A DNA stretch of 64,000 bases from Pegoplata infirma. Lineage: Eukaryota > Arthropoda > Insecta > Diptera > Anthomyiidae. Positions within the stretch are counted from its first letter, which is position 1, and every line of letters starts with the position of its first letter. The position numbers were made by a program, and so were the translations under genes. The stretch covers positions 146,702,275 to 146,766,274 of the forward strand of contig OY992537.1 in NCBI GenBank assembly GCA_963921195.1. The letters are read 5' to 3'. Below are positions 32,947 to 44,385 of this stretch, one piece after another. The notes below the pieces were generated by a model. The model searched no databases. It saw only the letters and a list, made by a program, of their open reading frames with translations, and was not told the origin of the DNA.

Positions 32947-35810
32947 CTATGCCTACTGCTGCTGCACCGGCTGCTATGCATGCTGCTGCCGCACCCACCA
33001 CAGATTTCTCAACGTCAGTATTAGTGACATGACGTGCTCTACTGGATTCAGTCTGGAAGTTGTCGTATATTAACGAAAGTTGTGCTTAACGCTTAGTACT
33101 TGCTCGGTCCCCTTCAAAGGTTTTAGTTAGTGGAATTTCATCAGTAGAGGCTGAAACGACTCGTAGATCCATTCAATTTCAGAAGATTGATTTGATGCTA
33201 TGGTACATGTTTTGTTATGCACATTTGGAACGTTTTTACGAACACATTTGGAACATTTTTAAATTCAATGGGCGCTTGGATGCTAAAGGCAACACTATTG
33301 CTGTATCAACAATCTTTGGATGGGTTGTAACATGCGTTGAAACTGTACAGGTTAGTAACCGAATAATGTTGCCATCGCAGATATCGATTGCTGCCTCCGA
33401 AGTTTTTGGGAAATTGAAGAGCCAGCATTTCAAGGTAAAGTGGAACCAGATGACGCTCATGTTGAATTCCACTTTCAATCAACCCACTATCGAGCAGTTG
33501 ATGGTAAATATGTGGTCCAACTACCGTTTAAAATTGAAAATCTAAGATTTGGAAATTCTCAAAATGATGCCGTGTCTCGATTTTACGCTGCAGAAAGACG
33601 ACTTCAACGAAATGCAGCCCTTCGAGAACAATATGCAACCTTTATATGAGAGTATGAAAAATTGGGCCTTATGCGTCAAATCAACCCTAATGCAGTCAAG
33701 GTTACCGATGGTAGGGTATTCTACTTTCCCCACCACCCAGTTTTGGGTGAAAAGATACTCGTCGTGTTTCAAGATACGATATGTCTTCTCAGATGATATC
33801 GCAAAGACGTTTCGCCAACGAGAGAGTCGCCCTAAAAGAACTGAAACCTTATCAGTTATGCACTGTCACATACGGCACATCTTGTGCACCCTACCTCTCA
33901 GTGCGAGTTTTGGAACAACTGGCACATGACTACAAGTCAACTTATCCAATAGCTTCGTAGATACTGCTCGAAGATTTTTATGTGAATGACGTACTCACTG
34001 GAGCTGCCACTGAAAAAGAAAAAAGTTTTACAACGTGACGGTCTGATAAAATGACTGACTCATGTTGGTCTAGAATTGCGTAAATGGGTTTCAAACTGTT
34101 CCAGTATATCGGTGAGTACTCAAGTTCATTTTTTTTGCAACTACATATATAGCTGCTTATTTTATTTGGACAAAATTCATTATTACAAATTTCAATTTGG
34201 ACTCAGCGCCACAAAGGCATTATTGAGGCAAGTTGGCAAAATAATTTAAAAGATAACTGTACAAATAAAACATATGTTAAAAAAAGTAGCTTATAATATA
34301 TGTTACAAATTTTATAAAAGTTTAATAAAAATTACATTAAAAGCGTTTCAATTTTATTAAGTAAGTATTCTTTACAAGAGAACTTAAAAATGGAAATTCG
34401 ATCTGCTAGTTTTAAAGCTGGCGGCAAGTTATTAAATTAAATATAATTGATTCGCTGCTTGGTTGTTTCTAACCTGCATCTAGGAATTCTAAAATTGTTC
34501 TGTTTCGGGTGTTAAAAGTTATTTGATTTTGCGTAAAGGGTATAGTGTGGTAACCAATATTATTTATACATTTAAAAACAAACATTGAAACTTGGTATTC
34601 ATGCAACCCATAAATTGGTAATATTGTTTTGCTTACTTCCTTATATAAAGGAATAGTTGAATACAACAGCGGTTAATTATATATATCTCCAGATGAAGAT
34701 GTCAAAAAAGTTCTGGGAGTATAATGGAAGCCTTGGAAAACTTCGAAATGCATCGGTTCGTTTTAAATGATACTTCAAAATTAGAATTACGTGGGTTCTC
34801 AGATACCTCTGTACAAGCCTATTCAGCAGCAGTTTATTTTCGGATGACTGGTGTCTCTCGTGTAACACTTATTGCATCAAAAATTCGTGTTGCTTCCATC
34901 AAACAAAAACCTTTACTTCGCCTGGAGTTATGTGGAGCCCTTTCGTTGTCACGTCTGCTTAAACGCATGAAGGAAGTTTTGCCGCATAAATCAATCACAG
35001 TTCGTGCTTGGTGTAACTCAACAACCTTCGGGTCTTAGCTTTTACAGCCTCCTATCAAATTAAAAATTTTTGAAGCAAATTGCACTTCAGAAATTTTAGA
35101 AAATTTGCCTCGCATCTTCTGGGATGTAGCTTCCAAAGAAAATCTAGCCGATTGTGCCTCTAGAGGTCTCAATTCTTCTTAGCTTTGGTCTTTGGTAGAA
35201 AGGACCCATTTGGCTAAGCGACACTTCGAAGTTTAATTGTATTGTAAATCGTTTTAATTATTTTGATATAATTACAGATCCCGAAGCATTTTCTGCCATG
35301 ATGACAACTATTTGTTCTATGGTAATTACAGTTGAAGACTACAACCCATTAGACATGATTGTAAATCGAGTATCTTAATGGACAAAAATGGTTCGAATTG
35401 TGGCCTACATGTTAAAGTTTTTTGATGCCACTCGGCAACGTAACGTAGTCCGTTCTTCTGGACTATATTTCAACGAGCTTCATCGCGCCAAATTGATCAT
35501 GCTGAAGCATGCACAAAATGCCTTCAATGATGACCGAGTACACTTACAAAATGGACGATCCATCAGTGCCCGGCTCAATTAGCAAAGCTTAATCCATTCC
35601 TGGACGACAATGGTTTGCTGCGTGTTGGTGGCCGTTTACGTAACTCTGAGCTTGATGCGGCCATAAAAAACCCCATCATTTTACCAGTCCAGTCGAACAT
35701 GAGCGAAATTTGCACCCTGGGGTCTCAGCTTTGTTTGTTATGGCCCGTCAAACATATTGGATTATTGGTGCCCAAATCTCATCAGAATATCTTCGAGGGT
35801 AGTGTACGCG
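32947..35810 (+). pseudogene. Decayed BEL/Pao pol (protease to start of integrase)
   Basis: Scattered frames on the plus strand match BEL/Pao pol in order. They are a protease-like RALLDS near 33035; a linker (STIFGWVVT near 33300, AVSRFYAAERRLQRNAALRE near 33570-33630); and a reverse transcriptase remnant near 33700-34000. Then come RNase H (ELRGFSDTSVQAYSAAVYF near 34780) and the start of integrase (NPFLDDNGLLRVGGRLRNSE near 35590). Many stops and shifts make it much older than the BEL at 13736. A LINE tail (34130-34680) and a LOA LINE (from 35815) interrupt it. A C-terminal scrap with LSPAKWLMAKVI lies at 44410-44450, beyond the later insertions. Confidence 0.78.
34130..34680 (-). mobile_element. 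5'-truncated LINE 3' end inside the decayed BEL
   Basis: A minus-strand frame (34666-34469) reads PLYKEVSKTILPIYGLHEYQ then FNTRNR, like the C-terminal region of CR1/L2-group ORF2 proteins. A 3' UTR follows to a short A-run near 34131. No upstream part of ORF2 is present. The BEL frame resumes at about 34690, which fixes the limits roughly. Confidence 0.5.
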
Positions 35811-35814
35811 AATC

Positions 35815-36758
35815 AAACATATGGACCAGAAGGGAAATAGAGAATTTAAACGATATAGACGACTCGGTAAGAGAGATCGAGAACTCACTTAAAAAAGCAG
35901 TTGGTAAATCTTGCCCGACAAGCAGAAGCAGAGGAAAAAAACAGCAGCCATGGTGGAGCGAGGACCTAAAAACACTGATGAAAAGAACTAGGAAGGCATC
36001 AAATGATGCAATAAGATAAGATACTGACGAACTATGGTCTGAATAAAAGACAATTAGAAAATAATTTAAGAAACAAATAAGAAAATCCAAAAGAGAAGTT
36101 TATACGAGCATGCTAAATGATATCGAAACCATAAAAGACACATCAAGATTGCGAAATCTGATGTCAAAACAGGAACATGTACCAGGAAATTCGAAGCCTA
36201 CTGATGGTACTTGGACAGCTTCAGTGAAGGACACTCTTGAAACGTTATTCAGGACCCATTTCCCGGAATGCAACCTGGATCCTGGTCAACTGGATAAACC
36301 AGACGAGTCAACACATATCTGGCAATTACGGCGTGTGGACTTCGTTACAGAGGAAAAAATTGAATGGGCAATCGGTTCTTTTGGACCATATAAATCTCCA
36401 GGAGTGGAAGGTATATACCATAATGCTACATAGACTGGTGAAAACCATCACACCGCTCCTGAAACAGATTTATACATCTTGCCTTAGGCTATCATATGTA
36501 CCAAAGAGATGGAGGGAATGGGTTAAAGTTATTTTCATCCCCAAGGTTGGTAAGATACAACTCAGCAGCGCTAAGGACTATAGACCAACCAGTCTATCAT
36601 CGTTCCTACTAAAGACACTGGAGAGGATTCTGGACTACCACTTGAGAATTAGTATGGGTGCAAAGGAGTTCTCTGAAAACCAGCATGCATACACAAAAGG
36701 TAAATCAGTGGAATCAGCCCTTCACGAGCTGCCAATAAATATTAAGGAAACCATAAAC
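35815..36758 (+). pseudogene. LOA-type LINE ORF2, pre-RT linker and RT fingers
   Basis: KKQQPWWSEDLKTL at 35930-35980 is the linker motif also seen in copy 1. After a stop and shift the frame 36110-36433 holds SFGPYKSPGVEGI, the conserved start of the RT domain. A second shift leads to PKRWREWVKVIFIPK, KDYRPTSLSSFLLKTLERI and ENQHAYTKGKSVESAL, the next RT motifs. The last codons before the insertion spell IKETIN, and the frame resumes at 38967. At least two frameshifts make it non-functional. Confidence 0.8.
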
Positions 36759-37239
36759 TACCCAGCAAAATGTTCGATTCCGAAGAATCGGTTGTGGAAT
36801 CAACTATACTACCCTGCAATCGATTCTACTATGCATTGCATCATCGATGATTTTTGTTTGAGATTGTCACGAAAGCAATACATTCTTTTCCTCCAAACTA
36901 GAACACTTATCTGTTCTACGGAATCTATTCTAGAATATGTTGCATATAGTGGTACAAGAAGGGATTCCACGATTTTTTAACGGTTACATATCTGTTCCAT
37001 GTAATGAATTATGGAACTAGTTCTGAATAATTAAATGAAATTATTTTTTAAATTTTTTATTTTTTTTTCTTTACAAAAATTTTAAATCTAAATACACAAG
37101 AGCATATAAACTAACAATAATTTTATCACAATTATCTAATTAAGAGAAAATCTATAGACTTATGTATTAAGGATTTAAACAACCAATAAAAAAGAAGGAG
37201 AATAGAACTTATTAAAATAATAGAAGATAACAAAATATA

Positions 37240-38290
37240 TTTATGAATCCGAGACTTTCTATAGAAAAAATGGCTCAGCACCATACTTTTTCTTTAGGAA
37301 AAATGTCTCAGAACCTTAGAATTGTTGTTATAGGAAAAATATATTTGTTGTACACATTTGTCAGATTGTGAAACATTTTTTCTATAGAAAAAGTCTCAGA
37401 TTCTGAGAATTTTTTCCTATAGAAAATATCTCCGATTCTGAGAGTTTTTTCGTAAAGAAAAAGTCACAGATTCTAAAAAATTTTTCCTATTGAAAAGTCT
37501 CACATTCTGAGAAATTTTGAAGTTAAAATTAAAATATGTCAGATTCTGAAACATTTTTGTTATTGAAAAAGTCTCTGATTCTGAGAAATTTTTTCCTATA
37601 GAAAAATCTTAGTTTTTCTTTAGGAAAAATGTTTCAGAATCTGAAACTTTTTCTATAGAAAAAATGTCTCAGAATCTTAGGCTTTTTCTATAGAAAAAAT
37701 GTTTCAGAATCTGAGACTTTCTATAGAAAAATGTTTCAGAATCTGAGACTTTTTCTATAGGAAAAATGTCTCAGAATCTGATACTTTTTCTGTAGGAAAT
37801 TGTCTCAGAATCTGATACTTTTTCTATAGGAAAAATGTCTCAGAATCTGAGACTTTTTCTATAGAAAAAATGTCTCAGATTTAAAGACTTTTTGTACAGG
37901 AAAAACTTCTCAGATTCTTAGTCATTTTTACTATAGAAAAAGTCTGAGATTCTTTTTCCTATAGAAAGTCTCAGATTCTAAGAAATTTTTCCTATAGAAA
38001 AAGTCTAAGATTCTGGGACATTTTTCTTATAGAAAAAGCCTCAGATTCTGAGACATTTTTCCTATAGAAAATGTCTTAGATTCTGAGACATTTTTCCTAT
38101 AGAAAAAGTCTCAGATTCTGAGACATTTTTTTATAGAAAAAGTCAGATTCTGAGACATTTTTCCTATAGGAATAGTCTCAGACTCTGAGACATTTTTTCC
38201 TATAGAAAAAGGGTTTGATTTTGACACATTTTTTCTATAGAACTTTAAAATTCTCGACATTTTCCTTAAGAAACAAATCGCGGACTTTAA
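37240..38290. repeat. Minisatellite of ~34-bp units, each nearly self-complementary
   Basis: Units read TCTCAGAATCTGAGACTTTTT then CTATAGGAAAAATG; about 30 are present. From about 37900 rightward the unit is seen mainly as its reverse complement (TCTCAGATTCTGAGACATTTTT then CCTATAGAAAAAG). The words TCAGAATCTGA and TTTCTATAGAAA are palindromes. Confidence 0.85.
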
Positions 38291-38359
38291 AACATTTTGT
38301 ACTTAACAATAATTATGTTAAACTATGGATACATACTCGTGCATTCATGCAACAATCCT

Positions 38360-38492
38360 GGGTGGTAATTATGTAACTTGATAGTTGTCCATCGTATCGT
38401 TTCCATCGTTATTCCATTACATATAGTGTCATTTTATGGTAATAGAATAATGAGCTAACAATGACGATTATCAAGTTACATAATTAGCCCCC
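38360..38492. mobile_element. 133-bp hairpin element
   Basis: GGTAATTATGTAACTTGATA at about 38362-38383 pairs with TATCAAGTTACATAATTA at about 38469-38486; outer bases GGG/CCC also pair. The centre has further short inverted repeats. No clear target duplication. Confidence 0.55.
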
Positions 38493-38967
38493 TGATCTTA
38501 CTCTAACCAATAAACATATTCATATCCCACGCTTCTGGTTTGGAGAAAGTGGATAGAAAATACGCCTAAATGTAACCACCAATACAGCCGACAGCATCAA
38601 TTCTCCTAAATTGCAGCTTCAAATATGTATATTTTTACAATCTGAAAGCATAAATAAAACCAATTATAAGAACCGCGTACGTATACCAAATTAAGATGTG
38701 TACTTACGTTAATTATGCCATATGTATCCAGAATGTATTAAAAAGCACAATAAGTGCAGCGAAAATCTAAAAATTTGTCAACAAAAAGTTAACAAATAAT
38801 TTTTTTTTTTTTTATAAATTTCGTTTTTCTGTTTGACATTTTTTTTCAAAAATTATAAGTTTTTTTATCGATTCCGTGGAAACAGTAGAGGAATGGAGTA
38901 ACATTACTGGGGAATCTATTCTAGAATACATTCACAAAGAAACGATTCCAAAAAGTTTTGCTGGGTA

Positions 38968-40814
38968 TGGCGAATATACTCTGGCATGCTTCCTGGATAT
39001 TGAGGGAGTATTTAATAACATAAAATCTCAGGCAATAGAGGAAGCGGTAACACAGTCAGACAATGACCCAATTGTGAATCATTGGATAATGAAAGTTCTT
39101 ACGAACCGCATAATTAAGGCGGAAATTGGAGGGGCATCAGTGAGAGCGATGGCACTCCCCAAGGTGGCTTCATCTCACCGACCCTATGGATTCTGGTTCT
39201 AAATTGGGCATTGCTAGAATATAGAAGGCACGGAGTTAGAGTAATAGCTTATGCTGATGACCTGATGATTTTGGCAAGAGGGATATCACTGGACACCATA
39301 TCCGACATTATGGTATAGGTATAAATCCTCTGAAAACGGAAACAGTTCTTTTCACAAGAAGGAGAAAAATTGCTGAATTTCGACTACCGCGCATTGGGGA
39401 AACATGTCTGACACTTTCGGACAGTGCCAAGTTCCTAGGAATAATCTTTGACAGGAAATTAAATTGGCTTGAGAATCTAAAGGACAGAGTCAAAAAGGCG
39501 TATGCAGCTATGTATGGACGCCAGAAAATGATTGGGGACACATGGGGTTTTAAACCGAAACTCATACACTGGATTTTCACGGCAATTGTAAGACCAACAC
39601 TGGCACATGGTGCACTAGTGCCACACACGCTGCGTATCTGAACAAGGTGAATAGAGTAGCTGCCTTGAGTATTACTGGAGCACGCAGGACGACATCTACA
39701 CATGCGCTATGTAGGATTCTGGATTTACCATATTTGGACCTATACATCCAGGAATACGCTCTTAGGACACAGCTAAGGCTGGCACAAAATCGTGTGCTAA
39801 GGGTGCGGAAATATGGCCACACAAAACTTATTCGAAATCATCGATATGAGGACTGTGTGACTGACTATATGACTCCCCATACTGTATGGGATGAGAGCGT
39901 ACAAATTGAAATACCATCTAGGGAATACTGGGAAAATCTACCTGGCAGGGAACATCAAATTGAGGTCTACACTGATGGATCAAAAATGCAACAGGAAACA
40001 GGTAGTGGAGTCTACTGTGAAAAACTGGGAATTGAATATAGCTTACGGATACAGGACGGCTGTAATATTTTTCAGGCGGAACTGTATACAGTGTCGGAGG
40101 CTGCTAGACTCATTTCAATGAAACCGATCTACTCTAGTGAGATCATTATATACATTGATAGTCAAGCGGCTTTAAAGGCATTGGAAAATAGGAATATACG
40201 ATCTAGGGTAGTCAGCCGTTGTCGCCAAGAACTTCAGGCTCTTATCGAACGGCACTCTTTAAGACCGTGCTGGGTTCCGGGTCATAAAAATATTCTAGGG
40301 AATGAAAAAGCGGACGAGCTAGCTCGTATGGGCGCTATTCTACCATCCAACGCAATTAGGACCGATGTGCAAACGGGCCTGGATGCTATTTACATGGAGA
40401 TCAGGCAAAACTTCGAACGCCAAGAAGATTCAAAATGGGAATGCAGACATGACTGTATCCAAACAAAGGCTCTATGGACTCGCGGCGAAAAGCGTGTTCA
40501 AAAAACGCTTTTACATATGGAAGGCAGATCTAAGGAGGTATGTAGGTATAATAACAGGCCACACCGGCTTGAAATGTTATTTAAAAATGTTAAAATTAAT
40601 TGAGGATGACTTGTGCAGAAGGTACGGGGACGAAGAGACAGTGGAAGATTCACTCCATTATCTTTGTCAGTGCCCTGCACTATCTCGCACTCGATTTATT
40701 TGTTTTGGCTCTTATTTCTTTCAGAATGTGGAGGAACTAAGAGAGATCAGTCCGTGGAAGATGTTAAAATATATCAAGCTGTGCAAATTTGATGAGACGC
40801 ATGTTTGGACTTAA
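38968..40814 (+). pseudogene. LOA-type LINE ORF2, RT palm to C-terminus with RNase H
   Basis: The frame opens with GEYTLACFLDIEGVFNNI, RT motif A with the catalytic Asp. A shift precedes VIAYADDLMIL (motif C, YADD, near 39255) and another leads to SDSAKFLGIIFDRKLNW. The long frame 39647-40603 carries RNase H: VYTDGSK, then QAELYTVSEA, YIDSQAALKAL and PGHKNILGNEKADELA. A final shift gives the C-terminal Cys-rich part (CRRYGDEETVEDSLHYLCQCPAL) to a stop at 40814. RNase H in ORF2 fits the LOA and I groups. At least three frameshifts are present. Confidence 0.85.
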
Positions 40815-40982
40815 ATAGTCATACTATGGGACAGGAAGACGGAAGAACATAAATTAATGTGAAGAGAAGCCCAACACCCCTCCACAATTCCCCCTCCCTG
40901 CCCCCTTCAACACCCCCTTCTCATGAGGTATCACTATGGATCAGGATCTGGTCTTGTGGACATTACGTCAACCTCTTAACCT

Positions 40983-41307
40983 TGTTGGGTGCCAGATTAG
41001 GGCTAAGCTATTTTTAAGTAACTTTTAAGGGTTAATATAATTTTGGCTACAATTAATTTTATTTATGTCATAAGTAACTCGATACCCGTTCATTGACTTT
41101 AAATTCCATAATTATTTTTGTTTAATTTTTGTTAACGTAATTTTACTAGTTTGCAGAATTGCATTATTATATTAAATTCCATAGTTTGCTTTATTAAAGT
41201 AGGTCAGTTAATGAACGGGAAGAGTTTTAGAATATAAATATGAATGTGAAAAAAAATAAAGGACTAATTGATGAGTAACCAAAGAAATGAATGCTGGTTT
41301 TTCTTTC
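40983..41307 (+). repeat. Partial LTR copy in inverted orientation (left end)
   Basis: Matches the first ~325 bases of the right LTR, including AATAAAGG near 41257. It ends at GGTTTTTCTTT where the antisense RT sequence begins. Confidence 0.88.
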
Positions 41308-41770
41308 TATCCTGTTTGTCCATTGCTACCTGATGGTAACCGCTGGCTAGATCCAGTGTTGAAAAATACCTGCTGTTACCCAGTTGCTCCAGAATTTCAT
41401 CCATTCGCGGTATTGGAAATACCTGCTTGAGGGTGGCATCGTTGAGCTTGCGGAAATCCACAACCAGCCTCCAACTTTTAACCCCATCTTTCCCAGCCTT
41501 CTTCGGAACCAATAGTAAGGGAGAATTCCATGGCGACACGCTATGGGAAATGATTCCATCCTCTTCCAATTTCTTTACCTGTCGATTTATCTCCTCCCGG
41601 TGTATCTGGGGTAATCTATACTGCTTCTGATTAATAGGCTGTTGTCCCGCTTGAACAGGAATCTTGTGCCTTACCACATTAGTGCATGACAGTTTATCCC
41701 CCTCTAGCCAGAAAACATCATGATATGCCGCGCATATACTCTCTATCGATGCCCTCTCATCAGGGCTCAT
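41264..41770 (-). pseudogene. Gypsy pol, start of reverse transcriptase, truncated by the inversion
   Basis: Contains KQYRLPQIHREEINRQV, GIISHSVSPWNSPLLLVPKK, SWRLVVDFRKLNDATL and FSTLDLASGYHQV (motif A Asp). After MDKQDRKK the sequence passes into inverted LTR. The YxDD motif, RNase H and integrase are absent. The start lies in a different frame from the protease, with a one-base shift near 41765. Non-functional. Confidence 0.88.
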
Positions 41771-42548
41771 TGTCTGTTCTGATCGTTTCTAATATCCTGC
41801 CTATTCTCCCTCTTACATCCACCTCGTTAACGAGCGATATCCGTCCCTCAGCTGGCTCCTTGAAATTATGAAAGCCACTAAACTGGGGCTTGAAGTTGCT
41901 TCCTAAAGTGAAATCTTCATCCGACGCATTAAGAATGGGTACACTCACCCTCCCATTCCTTACTTTCGTCAAAACGGCCCCTAGATACACTCCCGGTGCT
42001 AGTTCCCGTTTATCTAGCACCACTTCCGATTGCTTTGAATAAAGCTTTACTGACACAATTGAAACCGATCTCGCTTTCGCAACTGTAACTTCGCTTACAG
42101 CATTCACACCTTCCGATGCCGCCACGCCGCTTAACGGCACGAGAGGCAAGTTCCACTCCCCCTTGGTCGACAAAATCCTCAAGTTAAGGTTAACCGTGTC
42201 CGTTATGGACCGCCCCCATAAATTATCCCTGCCCAGTATACCATCGGCCGGCACATTGTTCCCAAACTCCATACAATTCATGGTGAAGGATAACCCTAAT
42301 GCGTCCGACGGTGAAATCTCCACCGTCCCCTTGGTCCTAGAAAATCCCCCGAATGCTCCTCGCAACTCCTTGACCACCGTCCCATCCAAACAGACACCCT
42401 TTATAAGACTACTCTCCTTAACGAGGCTGGTGTCTGCCCCTGTATCCACCAAAAGTATCAAACTCCCACTCTTCGCCTGTGGACATTGTAGTCTTATAAA
42501 TACCGAATCCATTGAGGCCGGCTTGGAGGAAATCCCACCTACATTCAT
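41760..42548 (-). pseudogene. Gypsy pol, protease region
   Basis: LILLVDTGADTSLVKESSL is the retropepsin active-site motif (DTGA); DGILGRDNLWG matches the second conserved part. The frame stays open upstream of the M at 42548 into the end of gag, so expression would need a frameshift from gag, as is usual in this group. It ends at a stop at 41760 where a one-base shift separates it from RT. Confidence 0.85.
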
Positions 42549-42625
42549 ACTCCCCCTAGAGGACTTGACAAAAGCCGCCCCTGCCGACCTACCCCACTTC
42601 CGTGAATTTCGATGTATTAGTCTGT

Positions 42626-43849
42626 TTAAGTGGGTCGGTGGTCTTGCCCGTTTCCCGACCTACTGGTTCTTTGTGGGCAAACCACCGCTCTGTGCCCTGG
42701 TTTGTCACAGACGTAGCACTTGAAAATTCTGCCGCCCGTACGTCCGGACCTCTTGTTATAGCAAGATTTGGTCTCCTCATGCCCGTACTCCCGACACTCC
42801 ACACAATATGGGGAATTTTTCCTTTCCCAGCATACGTCTCTCGTATGCCCGGGTTTCTTGCAGAAAGAGCACGGAGGCCCCCTGCTTCCCTGACCTGTTC
42901 CCGAATAGTTGGCCGTAATGTCCGAGGTCCGGCGTGACACTCTTTGGTTCTCATCGGACCTTTTCATCAGCTGCTCGACGGCGGCCACCAATCCCGAAAT
43001 CCTGTCATCCACGGTCTCGCTATACCGTATGCTACTCGCAGGAGGATCTTCCCCCCTCCACAATGTTGCGTGTGCATCTAGAGCCTCCTTTAATAGACCC
43101 TCCAAGTCACTGGCCGAACTAGCAAGCATCCTGCTTCGCATCATCGGATCCCTCAACCCAGTTACAAATGAAGACTTGACCTTCTTGTCAACTTCGGCCT
43201 TCATTATACCATCTGAGACCCCCTTGTATGCATCCTTGATGATGGCATCCGTTTTGTCCGCTAGGATTTGCAGACGTCTAGCGAACTGCTTTATTTCTTC
43301 ATCCTCTCTTTGATGTGCCCCCGAGATCTCTCTCATGACGGCATCCAACGATCTCGTCTTTAGGTAAGTGGTTTTGATCAGGTTAACAAGTTCATCCACT
43401 GACGTGAAGGAACGCAGCCTCACCAATTGGTAGGCATCCCCATAGAGTCTCTGTTTTACTACTGCCAGAAACTCTTCCACCTTATCTAACGCGACCCCTC
43501 TAGATGCAAGTTTAACTCCATCAACAAATTTGTACACCTCCATTTGGAGGGTAGCCGATTGTTCGCCACCAAATGTGGGAACCACAGCCTGAATGGTCTT
43601 TAGCATCTCAGTGGTCGTCATCCTAGCATCTACTGCCATCCTTCGCTCCTGTTTTCGTGCAAGCGGGCTACTCTCTGCCAAGGTTTCCTTCTTGGCTAAC
43701 CGCAACTGACACTGCAAGTTCTGTATATGCTCGTTCGCCTTATTCAGATCGTTGAAGCAAACCTTTCCCCACTTGTTCGGTGTACTCCCCGTAGAAACTG
43801 CCTTCCTTAAGGTCTCGTTTTCTTTATCCAGCTCCTCAGCTACCTCCAA
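42626..43849 (-). CDS. Gypsy gag, intact 407 codons
   Basis: The frame opens with MEVAEELDKENE just inside the primer binding site and runs unbroken. A coiled N-terminal part and a capsid-like central part (MREISGAHQREDEEIKQFAR is typical of gypsy capsid) are followed by three Cys-rich motifs near the end: CSFCKKPGHTRDVC, CVECREYGHEETKSC and CYVCDKPGHRAVVC. Gag packages the element RNA in virus-like particles. The intact frame and near-identical LTRs indicate a recent insertion even though pol is cut short. Confidence 0.9.
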   Translation of the reverse strand: MEVAEELDKENETLRKAVSTGSTPNKWGKVCFNDLNKANEHIQNLQCQLRLAKKETLAESSPLARKQERRMAVDARMTTTEMLKTIQAVVPTFGGEQSATLQMEVYKFVDGVKLASRGVALDKVEEFLAVVKQRLYGDAYQLVRLRSFTSVDELVNLIKTTYLKTRSLDAVMREISGAHQREDEEIKQFARRLQILADKTDAIIKDAYKGVSDGIMKAEVDKKVKSSFVTGLRDPMMRSRMLASSASDLEGLLKEALDAHATLWRGEDPPASSIRYSETVDDRISGLVAAVEQLMKRSDENQRVSRRTSDITANYSGTGQGSRGPPCSFCKKPGHTRDVCWERKNSPYCVECREYGHEETKSCYNKRSGRTGGRIFKCYVCDKPGHRAVVCPQRTSRSGNGQDHRPT

Positions 43850-43850
43850 G

Positions 43851-43868
43851 TTCCTACCGGCTGCGCCA
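43851..43868 (-). other. Gypsy primer binding site
   Basis: Minus strand TGGCGCAGCCGGTAGGAA, one base inside the LTR. It resembles the tRNA-Ser site of 17.6/297-type elements. Confidence 0.75.
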
Positions 43869-43869
43869 A

Positions 43870-44381
43870 TGTTGAGAAAAAGGATATTCCTCCGGGGAAG
43901 TAATATCCTTTTCCTCTAATATGCTGAAAGAAAAAAAAAAGATAAAACCCTAATGTTGTCACTCTTTGACCACAGAGCGGTGACGTGCTCCAATCTACAG
44001 GCCTACGCCCAATTCTTATAAATAATAACTTTAATACTTACAAATTTCTCCTGAAAGAAAAGAAAAACCAGCATTCATTTCTTTGGTTACTCATCAATTA
44101 GTCCTTTATTTTTTTCACATTCATATTTATATTCTAAAACTCTTCCCGTTCATTAACTGACCTACTTTAATAAAGCAAACTATGGAATTTAATATAATAA
44201 TGCAATTCTGCAAACTAGTAAATTTACGTTAACAAAAATTAAACAAAAATAATTATGGAATTTAAAGTCAATGAACGGGTATCGAGTTACTTAAGACATA
44301 AATAAAATTAATTGTAGCCAAAATTATATTAACCCTTAAAAGTTACTTAAAAATAGCTTAGCCCTAATCTGGCACCCAACA
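43870..44381 (-). repeat. Gypsy LTR, full (right end)
   Basis: On the minus strand it starts TGTTGGGTGCCAGATTAGGG and ends TTTCTCAACA. Contains AATAAAGG near 44110. Length 512 bp. Confidence 0.85.
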
Positions 44382-44385
44382 ACCT

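Larger units (their letters stand above)
36761..38965. mobile_element. TA-flanked TIR element, CCCAGCAAAA termini (2205 bp)
   Basis: CCCAGCAAAA at 36761-36770 is inverted at 38956-38965, with TA on both sides (36759-36760, 38966-38967). GATTCC/GGAATC and TCTATTCTAGAATA words fill the first ~300 and last ~90 bases. The centre is a large palindromic minisatellite (37240-38290) and a small hairpin (38360-38492). Removing it with one TA restores the LINE RT frame. No transposase frame. Confidence 0.85.
35815..40978 (+). mobile_element. LOA-type LINE copy 2 (5'-truncated), split by a 2.2-kb TIR element
   Basis: It begins after the endonuclease domain and runs through reverse transcriptase, RNase H and a C-terminal zinc-finger region to a stop at 40814, then a C-rich 3' UTR up to the gypsy insertion at 40983. 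It sits in the decayed BEL pol. The TIR element at 36761-38965 separates fingers from palm. Confidence 0.82.
40983..44381 (-). mobile_element. Young Ty3/gypsy element (17.6/297-like) with inverted LTRs
   Basis: On the minus strand from 44381 there is a full LTR, a primer binding site, gag, protease and the first part of reverse transcriptase. The sequence then switches abruptly into about 325 bases of LTR in the opposite direction. Both outer ends are therefore the same LTR terminus (TGTTGGGTGCC). A 4-bp duplication ACCT flanks the whole (40979-40982, 44382-44385). The two LTR copies differ by about two substitutions and one A-run length change over ~325 bases. Confidence 0.88.

Noticed and set aside
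42602..43313. Plus-strand frames opposite the gypsy gag
   Set aside because: They are antisense shadows of the intact gag frame with its zinc knuckles on the minus strand.
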